Assembly: GCF_001808185.1 (NCBI RefSeq)
Contig: NZ_CP017668.1
Location: forward strand, 1,550,001-1,614,000
Source: Jeongeupia sp. USM3
GTDB lineage: Bacteria > Pseudomonadota > Gammaproteobacteria > Burkholderiales > Chitinibacteraceae
Reading direction: 5' to 3'
DNA length: 64,000 bases
Under the pieces are notes generated by a model. That model worked only from the letters and a program-made list of their open reading frames with translations. It was not told where the DNA came from and made no database searches. Made by a program: the position numbers and the translations under genes. Of this stretch, positions 58,090 through 64,000 are shown piece after piece. Position 1 is the first letter of the stretch. The number at the start of each line of letters is the position of its first letter.

Positions 58090-58884
58090 ATGGGCTTTCT
58101 CGCCGGCAAAAAAATCCTGATTACCGGGCTGCTGTCCGACCGCTCGATCGCCTACGGCATCGCCCAGGCGTGCAAGCGCGAAGGCGCCGAGCTGGCGTTC
58201 ACCTATGTGTCCGAAGACCTGAAACAGCGCGTCGTCGACCTGGCCAAGCATTTCGATTCGGACCTCGTGCTGCCCTGTGACGTCGCCAGCGACGAGCAGA
58301 TTGCCGCGGTGTTCGCCGATCTCGGCAAGCGGTGGGACGGCCTCGACGGCCTGGTGCACTCGATCGGTTTTGCGCCGCGCGACGCGCTCAAGGGCGACTA
58401 CCTCGACGCCGTCACCCGCGAGAACTTCCGCATCGCCCACGACATCAGCTCGTACAGCTTCGCCGCGCTGGCCAAGGCCGCCCGCCCGATGCTGAACCAG
58501 AACGCCAGCCTGATCACGCTGTCCTACCTGGGCGCCGAACGCGCGATCCCGAACTACAACGTGATGGGCCTCGCCAAGGCCTCGCTCGAAGCCAACGTCC
58601 GCTACATCGCTGCGGCGGTCGGTGGCGACAAGGGCATCCGCTGCAACGGCATTTCGGCCGGCCCGATCAAGACGCTGGCCGCGTCGGGCATCGCCAACTT
58701 CGGCAAGCTGCTGAAGGCCGCCGCCGACGCGACGCCGCTCAAGCGCAACATCACCCAGGAAGAAGTCGGCAACGTCGCCGCCTTCCTGCTGTCGCCGCTG
58801 GCCTCGGGCATGACCGGCGAGATCCTCCACGTCGACGCCGGCTTCAGCATCGGCGCCGGTGCACTGGGCGAGAAATCGGAGTAA
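58090..58884 (+). CDS. fabI: Enoyl-[acyl-carrier-protein] reductase (NADH)
   Basis: A 264-residue short-chain dehydrogenase doing the last step of each fatty-acid elongation cycle. The N-terminal KKILITGLLSDRSIAYGIAQ, HSIGFAPRDALKG (about 91-103), and the catalytic Y-x6-K (Tyr156, Lys163, in YNVMGLAK) are those of FabI, the triclosan target type. AAGGGG precedes the start. It has its own promoter -10 and a strong terminator, so it is monocistronic. Confidence 0.96.
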   Translation: MGFLAGKKILITGLLSDRSIAYGIAQACKREGAELAFTYVSEDLKQRVVDLAKHFDSDLVLPCDVASDEQIAAVFADLGKRWDGLDGLVHSIGFAPRDALKGDYLDAVTRENFRIAHDISSYSFAALAKAARPMLNQNASLITLSYLGAERAIPNYNVMGLAKASLEANVRYIAAAVGGDKGIRCNGISAGPIKTLAASGIANFGKLLKAAADATPLKRNITQEEVGNVAAFLLSPLASGMTGEILHVDAGFSIGAGALGEKSE

Positions 58885-58899
58885 TCCGCACCGTCCCTT

Positions 58900-58935
58900 G
58901 CAAAATGCCCGGCCTGCGCCGGGCATTTTGCTTTT
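58900..58935 (+). terminator. Intrinsic terminator after fabI
   Basis: A 14-base perfect stem (58900-58913 with 58918-58931) with a four-base loop, then TTTT. Confidence 0.9.
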
Positions 58936-58991
58936 GAGCACCGCCCCGTGCCGGTGCACAATGAAACATCACCACCATTCGGAGCACGCCG

Positions 58992-59804
58992 ATGTGCCAG
59001 CTTCTGGGCATGAACTGCAACGTGCCGACCGATATCGTTTTTTCGTTCGAAGGCTTCCACCGCCGTGGCGGGCTGACCGACCACCATGCCGACGGCTGGG
59101 GGATCGCGTTTTTTGAGGAGCGCGGCTGCCGGCTCTTCCTCGACTACCTGCCCTCGATCAGTTCGCCGATCGCCGAGCTGGTCCGCGCCTATCCGATCAA
59201 GAGCCGCAACGTCATCGCCCATATCCGCAAGGCGACGCAGGGCAACGTCAATCTCGCCAATACCCATCCGTTCCGGCGCGAGCTGTGGGGGCAGTACTGG
59301 ATCTTCGCGCACAACGGCAATCTCGACAGCCTGCCCTCGCTGCAGGGCAGCCGCTTCCAGCCGGTCGGCGACACCGACAGCGAACAGGCATTCTGCTGGC
59401 TGCTCGACGCACTGGCGCAGCGCTTCGAGACCGCACCGACGCGCGAGCAGCTGTACGCGGCGCTGATGCCGCTCGCCGCCGAGCTCGCCGGCCGCGGCAG
59501 CTTCAACTTCCTGCTCTCGAACGGCGATGTGCTGTTTGCACGCTGCGCGACGGACCTCCACTACATCGTCCGGCGCGCGCCGTTCTCGACCGCCCACCTC
59601 GCCGACGCCGACGTCAGCGTCGACTTCTCGTCGGTGACGACGCCCGACGACCGGGTTGCGGTGATCGCGACCCAGCCGCTGACCGACAACGAAACCTGGA
59701 CCCGGATGGCCGCCGGCGAGCTGCTGATGTTCGTCGACGGCGCACCGGCCGGCGCTAGCGATTCCGCTGTTGCAGACGCAGCAGCGCATGAAACAGCGCG
59801 CTGA
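58992..59804 (+). CDS. Class II glutamine amidotransferase (YafJ type)
   Basis: A 270-residue class II glutaminase domain. The nucleophile Cys2 follows the initiator Met (MCQLLGMNCN), and the family motifs HHADGWGIAFF, IAHIRKATQG, THPFRREL and FAHNGNLDSL are there. YafJ-type proteins are thought to act as glutaminases in metabolite repair or with an unknown partner. The last 50 bp overlap the convergent gene on the other strand. GGAG precedes the start. Confidence 0.88.
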   Translation: MCQLLGMNCNVPTDIVFSFEGFHRRGGLTDHHADGWGIAFFEERGCRLFLDYLPSISSPIAELVRAYPIKSRNVIAHIRKATQGNVNLANTHPFRRELWGQYWIFAHNGNLDSLPSLQGSRFQPVGDTDSEQAFCWLLDALAQRFETAPTREQLYAALMPLAAELAGRGSFNFLLSNGDVLFARCATDLHYIVRRAPFSTAHLADADVSVDFSSVTTPDDRVAVIATQPLTDNETWTRMAAGELLMFVDGAPAGASDSAVADAAAHETAR

Positions 59805-60834
59805 ACGTCTCGTCGCCCGGATCGAGCTGGCGCAGCTGCACGGCCAGCTTGTCCGGTGAGGTCAGCCCGGCGGCAAAGCGGTCGCGGACCTTCTTCAGGG
59901 TCTGCGCCCGCGCAACCAGCTCCTCGCGCCGCGCATCGATCCGTTTGCGCTGGCGCCGGTGCGCGCCGACCGACAGGTTGAGCCAGACGATCAGCACCAG
60001 TGCGATCAGCCAGCGCTCGCTGAACAGCGCGACGATCGCCGCCAGGATCAAGGCCAGATACCAGAGCTGATCGGCCATTTCGAGCCGCGGCAACCACGCC
60101 GACAGGCTGGGCCAGCGGCGGGTGAACGTCGATGCGATGAACGCGTCGTCGCTCGCCTCGCGCTTCTTGCACACCAGCGCGGCGTCGAGCGCCAGCGTCG
60201 CGTACCACTGGCTGACGACCTTGCTGTGCAGCCACGGCGTCGCCAGGTAAAGCTCGAGCTGCTGCTGATACAGCGCCTGGAAGGCATCGCTACCCAGCGG
60301 CGGCAGCTCGTCGCTCAAGGGATGGGTGGCCGCGTGCTGGACCAGCAGCGGCCAGCCGGCGATCTCGGCCAGCTGGCGTCGTCGCTCGGCGAGCAGCTCG
60401 GGCGCAATGGTCAGCTGCGAATGGTCGAGCCGCAGGTAGTGGCCGAGCAGGGCCTCGAGATCGGCAAACGACGGCGTTGCACCCGGATTGGCGAACAGCG
60501 CCGCGCGCAGCCGCGTGACCTCGGCGGCGACCGCATCGCCGATCGGGGCCGCCTCGGCCACCCACGGCAGGCGCAGCAGGGCCTCGGCCTTGAACAGGCT
60601 CTCGTCGTAATGGCGCACGAAGGCCGCGTTGTAGCGCGCCCGCTCCTCCTCGTCGCGCTGCTTGTCGCCCGATGCCAGCGGCGGCGTCGGTGGCTGGCGC
60701 TTCAGGTCGACGAGGATGCGGTTGGCCTGCGACTCCAGCTCGGGGGCGATGCCGGCCTGGGCGAACAGCGGCTCGAGTTCGCGCCGGCGTGACCGCCAGT
60801 CGTCGAGCGACTGCCAGATCGTCCAGTCGGTCAT
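59755..60834 (-). CDS. Membrane protein of unknown function
   Basis: A 359-residue protein, not recognised. It is mainly helical and charged, with one hydrophobic double segment at about residues 255-290 (LWYLALILAAIVALFS then LIALVLIVWLNLSVG) and a basic helix after it. The ATG at 60834 has no strong ribosome site, and the frame opens further upstream inside the nitroreductase gene. Its 3' end overlaps the amidotransferase by 50 bp. It may be cotranscribed with the nitroreductase. Confidence 0.68.
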   Translation of the reverse strand: MTDWTIWQSLDDWRSRRRELEPLFAQAGIAPELESQANRILVDLKRQPPTPPLASGDKQRDEEERARYNAAFVRHYDESLFKAEALLRLPWVAEAAPIGDAVAAEVTRLRAALFANPGATPSFADLEALLGHYLRLDHSQLTIAPELLAERRRQLAEIAGWPLLVQHAATHPLSDELPPLGSDAFQALYQQQLELYLATPWLHSKVVSQWYATLALDAALVCKKREASDDAFIASTFTRRWPSLSAWLPRLEMADQLWYLALILAAIVALFSERWLIALVLIVWLNLSVGAHRRQRKRIDARREELVARAQTLKKVRDRFAAGLTSPDKLAVQLRQLDPGDETFSALFHALLRLQQRNR

Positions 60835-60850
60835 CGCGCCATGCACCGGT

Positions 60851-61441
60851 TCAGACGATGCGGCATGCGGTCTCGAACGGCAGGCGCGGATTGCGCGGAT
60901 GCAGCTTTTCGCGCAGGCCGTAGCCGATGTTGACCAGGAAGTTCGAGCGCCAGTTGCTGCCTTCGAAGAACGCCGCATCGACGGCCGCGTTGTCGAAGCC
61001 CGACATCGGCCCGCAGTCGAGGCCGAGCGAACGCGCGGCCAGCATCAGGTAGGCGCCCTGCAGGCTGCCGTTGCGCAGGCAGGTGGTCCGGATCGCCGCG
61101 TCGTTGCCGGCGAACCAGCTCCTGGCGTCGGCATGCGGGTACAGCGTCGGCAGCGCGTCGTAGAACGCCAGGTCATGGCCGACGATCACCGTCAGCGGCG
61201 CCGCCATCGTCTTGTCGCGGTTGCCCTCCGACAGCGCCGGCCTGAGCTTTTCCTTCGCTTCGGGCGAGCGCACGAACACGAAACGCGCCGGCGAGCTGTT
61301 CGCCGAGGTCGGGCCGAACTTCGTCAGTTCGTACAGCGCGTGGATCGTCGCATCGTCGATGGCACGGTCGTCGAAATAACTGAAGGTGCGGGCCTCGCGG
61401 AACAACTGGTCGAGCGCGGCGGCGCTCAGGGTCTGGAACAT
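60851..61441 (-). CDS. rutE: RutE/HadB-like nitroreductase (malonic semialdehyde reductase family)
   Basis: A 196-residue flavin enzyme, the same length as E. coli RutE, which reduces malonic semialdehyde to 3-hydroxypropionate. The opening ALDQLFREARTFSYFDDRAI, the FMN-binding TKFGPTSANSSPARFVFVRS and the C-terminal NFLVNIGYG segment match. No other rut gene is nearby, so the physiological role may differ. AAGGAG lies six bases before the ATG, just past the pap stop, so the two are cotranscribed. Confidence 0.87.
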   Translation of the reverse strand: MFQTLSAAALDQLFREARTFSYFDDRAIDDATIHALYELTKFGPTSANSSPARFVFVRSPEAKEKLRPALSEGNRDKTMAAPLTVIVGHDLAFYDALPTLYPHADARSWFAGNDAAIRTTCLRNGSLQGAYLMLAARSLGLDCGPMSGFDNAAVDAAFFEGSNWRSNFLVNIGYGLREKLHPRNPRLPFETACRIV

Positions 61442-61443
61442 GT

Positions 61444-62925
61444 TCACTCCTTGCGTTTGAGCCGGGCCTCGATCGCGTCGCACAGCCGCTCGAGGATCTC
61501 GACGCGGGCATGATACTTGTTGTTGGCGCCGACCAGATGCCACGGCGCGATCGCCGAGCTGGTGCGGTCGATCATGTCGCTGGCGGCGACGATGTAGTCG
61601 TCCCAGCGGTCGCGGTTGCGCCAGTCCTCGTCGGTGATCTTGAAGCGCTTCCACTCGATCGTTTCGCGCTCCTTGAAGCGGCGCAGCTGCTCGTCCTTGT
61701 CGATCGCCAGCCAGAATTTGACCACGACGATGTTGGCCGCGTCGAGCTGCGCCTCGAAGTCGTTGATCTCGCTGTACGCGCGCATCCAGTCGAACTGGCT
61801 GGCAAAGCCCTCGACGCGCTCGACCAGCACCCGGCCGTACCACGAACGGTCGAAGATCCGCATCTGGCCGTGCGGCGGCACGTGACGCCAGAAGCGCCAC
61901 AGATAGGGCTGGGCGCGCTCCTCGTCGGTCGGCGCGGCGATCGGCACGATGCCGTACTGGCGCACGTCGAGCGCGGCGGTGATCCGCCGGATCGCGCCGC
62001 CCTTGCCGGCGGCGTCCATGCCTTCGAACACGGCAACGACGCCCATCTTCCTGAAGCCGCGCTTGCGGGTCAGCTGGTTCAGCCGCCCCTGCGCTTCGGC
62101 CAGCCGCTTTTCATAGTCCTTCTTGTCGAGCGCGTGCTTCAGCTCGAGCCGGTCGAGCAGCCGGACGCCATCGACCGACGGCAGCAGCGGCGCCGCCTCG
62201 CCGTAGGGCCGGAACTGCTTGTCGAAACGCGCGGTCAGCGCGTCGAGCAGTTGCTGGCCGACCGAGATCGACCGGTAGTTGGCGTCGCCGCCCTCGACGA
62301 CGCGCCACGGCGCGAACGCGAGGTTGCTGCCCTGCAGCATCTGCTGGCAGGCGCCGAGGATCTCGTCATAGTTCTTCAGGAACCAGCGGTCGTCGTCGCC
62401 GACGCGCCACGCGGTCAGCGGATCGGATTCGAGCTGGTTGAGCCGCTTCTTCAGGTCGGCCTTGGGCAAGTGCAGCCAGAACTTCATCAGCAGCACGCCC
62501 TCGGAGGCCAGCATCCGCTCGAAGCGGGTGATCTGCTCGATCTCGCGCTCGAAATCGGCCTTGCGGCCGCCGCGCAGCGCCTCCCACACCGGGCCGAGGT
62601 ACCAGCCGCCGAAGAAGATCGCGGTTTTGCCCTTGGCCGGCAGCGCCCGCCAGTAGCGCCACAGCGGCGGCCGGTCGGCTTCCTCGTCGGTCGGCACGCC
62701 GAAGGCGTGGCTCTCGATGTGGCGCGGGTCCATCCACTCGTTGAGCAGGCTGGCCATTTCGCCGCGCCCGCCGGTCGGCACGCCGGAAAGCAGGATCACG
62801 ACCGGAAATTCGCCCAGCTGCTTGAGTTTGAACTGCGCCGCCAGCAGCGCCTCGCGCAGTGCGGCCTCGCGCTTGCGATAGTCGTCCTTGGCGATCTTGT
62901 GCCCCAGTTTTGCCGATTCGAACAT
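61444..62925 (-). CDS. pap: Polyphosphate:AMP phosphotransferase (two-domain PPK2)
   Basis: A 493-residue PPK2 class II protein that uses polyphosphate to convert AMP to ADP. It consists of two PPK2 domains: residues 1-245, with a degenerate P-loop (LSGVPTGGRGEM), and residues 250-493, with a canonical one (FEGMDAAGKGGAIRRIT). FDRSWYGRVLVERVEG and WLAIDKDEQLRRFKER in the second domain are the active-site motifs. GGGGAG stands before the ATG. The nitroreductase follows two bases after its stop. Confidence 0.93.
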   Translation of the reverse strand: MFESAKLGHKIAKDDYRKREAALREALLAAQFKLKQLGEFPVVILLSGVPTGGRGEMASLLNEWMDPRHIESHAFGVPTDEEADRPPLWRYWRALPAKGKTAIFFGGWYLGPVWEALRGGRKADFEREIEQITRFERMLASEGVLLMKFWLHLPKADLKKRLNQLESDPLTAWRVGDDDRWFLKNYDEILGACQQMLQGSNLAFAPWRVVEGGDANYRSISVGQQLLDALTARFDKQFRPYGEAAPLLPSVDGVRLLDRLELKHALDKKDYEKRLAEAQGRLNQLTRKRGFRKMGVVAVFEGMDAAGKGGAIRRITAALDVRQYGIVPIAAPTDEERAQPYLWRFWRHVPPHGQMRIFDRSWYGRVLVERVEGFASQFDWMRAYSEINDFEAQLDAANIVVVKFWLAIDKDEQLRRFKERETIEWKRFKITDEDWRNRDRWDDYIVAASDMIDRTSSAIAPWHLVGANNKYHARVEILERLCDAIEARLKRKE

Positions 62926-63011
62926 GCGCTGCTCCCCTTGGGTATCGAACCGCCATTATCGGTCCGAAGCGCGCCCACAAGGCAAGTCCGTTTCAGGTAT
63001 GCGACAAAGAA

Positions 63012-63037
63012 AAAGGGAAGCGCTGGCGCTTCCCTTT
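63012..63037 (-). terminator. Intrinsic terminator after erpA
   Basis: A perfect 12-base stem with a two-base loop, followed on the reverse strand by TTTTTCTTT. It starts 18 bp after the erpA stop. Confidence 0.9.
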
Positions 63038-63055
63038 CGTTCGGGGCAAACCGGG

Positions 63056-63409
63056 TCAGACCGAGAACGACGAGCCGCAGCCGCAGGTCGACTGGGCGTT
63101 CGGGTTCTTGATCGTGAACTGCGAGCCTTCGAGGCTGTCGACGTAGTCGATTTCGGCGCCGACGAGGTACTGGTAGCTCATCGGGTCGACGAGCAGCGTC
63201 ACGCCGGCCTTGTTCACTTCGGTATCGTCGTCGTTGACGATCTCGTCGAAGGTGAAGCCGTACTGGAAGCCGGAACAGCCGCCGCCGGTCACGAAGACGC
63301 GCAGCTTGAGATCGGGATTGCCTTCCTCGGCGATCAGCTCGGCCACCTTGTTCGCAGCGGCGTCGGTGAAAAGGAACGGGCTGGGCATCTCGGTGGTTGC
63401 GGTGGTCAT
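63056..63409 (-). CDS. erpA: Iron-sulfur cluster insertion protein ErpA
   Basis: A 117-residue A-type carrier that delivers 4Fe-4S clusters to target enzymes. The three cluster cysteines lie in TGGGCSGFQYGF (Cys near 45) and in the C-terminal TCGCGSSFSV. The start at 63409 has GGAG seven bases upstream; the frame opens earlier at 63442. A candidate IscR box and promoter lie directly upstream. It follows the bactofilin gene in the same direction. Confidence 0.95.
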   Translation of the reverse strand: MTTATTEMPSPFLFTDAAANKVAELIAEEGNPDLKLRVFVTGGGCSGFQYGFTFDEIVNDDDTEVNKAGVTLLVDPMSYQYLVGAEIDYVDSLEGSQFTIKNPNAQSTCGCGSSFSV

Positions 63410-63426
63410 CGCATACTCCACATGTA

Positions 63427-63451
63427 ATAGTTGACTAAACAACTAGGATTA
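63427..63451 (-). promoter_or_regulatory. Candidate IscR type 1 site at the erpA promoter
   Basis: ATAGTTGACTA (63427-63437) matches the left half of the IscR type 1 consensus ATASYYGACTR at all positions; the right half (AACAACTAGGATTA) matches more weakly. The site covers the -10/start region of a promoter read on the reverse strand. Confidence 0.5.
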
Positions 63452-63477
63452 TCGCGCCGACGCCGGCAGCGGGTCAA
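63448..63477 (-). promoter_or_regulatory. Candidate sigma-70 promoter of erpA
   Basis: On the reverse strand TTGACC (63477-63472), an 18-bp spacer and GATAAT (63453-63448). The -35 lies inside the last codons of the bactofilin gene. It overlaps the candidate IscR box, consistent with repression. Confidence 0.5.
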
Positions 63478-63872
63478 TCGGCGTCCGCCGGTACTTCTGG
63501 CGCCGTGATCACCCTGGCGCCGTCGAGCGGAATCAGCCGGCCCTCGATCACCGCACCGGGGTGCATTTCCAGCGTCTTGTACGTCAGATCGCCGCGCACG
63601 CGCGCCTTGGGCTGCAGCTCGACATAGTGGCTGACCTCGATCGGCCCGGCGATCTCGCCGTTGAGGATCAGGTGCGTCGCGCGCACGCCACCGTCGATCC
63701 GCGCCTTCTCCGACACGACCAGCGTGCCGTGCTGCGCATCGAGCGCGGTGACGCTGCCGGCCACCGTGCCGTCGATGCGCAGACCGCCCGAGAAGCGCAG
63801 CTCGCCATCGAACTGCGTACCGTGGCCGATCAGGCTGTCGATCCGCTGGCTCCCCTTCTTCTTCTTGAACAT
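63474..63872 (-). CDS. Bactofilin family cytoskeletal protein
   Basis: A 132-residue polymer-forming cytoskeletal protein. The central beta-helix domain (about residues 17-110) is made of regular short repeats rich in Gly/Val/Ile: GGLRIDGTVAGSVTA, VVSEKARIDGGVRA, GEIAGPIEVSHYVELQPKAR. The basic N-terminus (MFKKKKGSQ) fits membrane association. Two adjacent ATGs exist; the one at 63872 is better spaced from AGGAGG than 63875. It overlaps the upstream gene and lies before erpA. Confidence 0.92.
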   Translation of the reverse strand: MFKKKKGSQRIDSLIGHGTQFDGELRFSGGLRIDGTVAGSVTALDAQHGTLVVSEKARIDGGVRATHLILNGEIAGPIEVSHYVELQPKARVRGDLTYKTLEMHPGAVIEGRLIPLDGARVITAPEVPADAD

Positions 63873-64000
63873 CATCCCTCCTGATTGTTGCAGCTCGCGA
63901 TCGGCTGCTTGTCGTTGTCGGTCACGAGCCGCAGCTCGATCCGTTCGATCCTTGCCCCGACCGGCAGCGCAAGCTCGCCCTCGGTGCTGCCGTAATGCCG
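63872..64000 (-). CDS. 3' end of a truncated gene upstream of bactofilin (possibly DUF6776)
   Basis: The last 42 codons (RHYGSTEGELALPVGARIER, then IELRLVTDNDKQPIASCNNQ, EG) and a TGA that overlaps the bactofilin start. It runs off the right edge. In betaproteobacteria the gene here is often a DUF6776 protein followed by bactofilin and erpA, and this tail is compatible with that, but the fragment is too short to confirm it. Confidence 0.5.
   Translation of the reverse strand, partial: RHYGSTEGELALPVGARIERIELRLVTDNDKQPIASCNNQEG

Overview
The window is a GC-rich chromosomal segment from a Gram-negative betaproteobacterium. The gene content suggests the order Neisseriales (Chromobacteriaceae/Chitinibacteraceae type): a MutT-type Nudix/thiamine-phosphate-synthase-like fusion, DUF2164, the order [upstream gene]-bactofilin-erpA, Tat-exported AmiC, MipA/OmpV and YfaZ outer membrane proteins, and a methyl-accepting chemotaxis protein. 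This placement is inferred from gene families, not from a search. I see no insertion sequence, prophage, integron or CRISPR array. Nearly all of the window is coding, in short operons closed by clear intrinsic terminators.

Layout. 1-14.6 kb: housekeeping and envelope genes. A CysB-type regulator is divergent from a TauE/SafE exporter; then a NudF-like Nudix enzyme, YfaZ, a DUF815 ATPase, the Nudix fusion, an SMR efflux pump divergent from a LysR regulator, a class II cytochrome c lipoprotein, a voltage-gated K+ channel with a zinc-ribbon tail, an MCP, ExoIII, a Crp/Fnr regulator, a DUF937-OmpA protein and a YoaK protein. 14.7-22.9 kb: thioesterase, lytic transglycosylase, ProRS, MFS transporter, NADP-glutamate dehydrogenase, amidase, imelysin-like protein. 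23-30.2 kb: one reverse-strand amino-sugar operon, agaR-kbaZ-agaS-PTS EIIB-EIIC-EIID-EIIA-agaA/nagA, which would import and phosphorylate N-acetylgalactosamine, deacetylate it and convert galactosamine-6-P to tagatose-6-P. The catalytic aldolase subunit (KbaY) and a recognisable tagatose-6-P kinase are not in the window. 30.2-30.7 kb is an AT-rich, gene-free regulatory region shared with a divergent yqhD.

30.7-43.6 kb: yqhD followed by a tandem 39-bp repeat, a PhnD-like binding protein, an NSS-family sodium symporter, a 1113-residue CHASE/multi-PAS/LOV diguanylate cyclase, TrmO, a patatin-like lipoprotein, and a pirin-pirin-OsmC-FMN reductase run. 44-56 kb: recG-ybaN; a reverse-strand run queG-pxpB-pxpC-pxpA-murI-lrgA-lrgB; head-to-head with queG, tsaE-amiC; a small TPR-like protein; MipA; and two tRNA-Asn genes. 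55.6-64 kb: AsmA-like protein, YgfZ, FabI, a class II amidotransferase, polyphosphate:AMP phosphotransferase with a RutE-like nitroreductase, and bactofilin-erpA with a candidate IscR site.

Most interesting: (1) a family of five intergenic palindromic repeats (about 90-155 bp) placed at gene 3' ends, in two size classes; (2) a LOV photosensor domain inside the large diguanylate cyclase, with the photoactive Cys kept but the usual signalling Gln replaced by Ser; (3) a 39-bp tandem repeat that copies the last codons and stop of yqhD; (4) a large palindrome inside the amino-sugar operon; (5) an AT-rich, rare-codon patch in tsaE that reads like a promoter; (6) abutting start codons of queG and tsaE.
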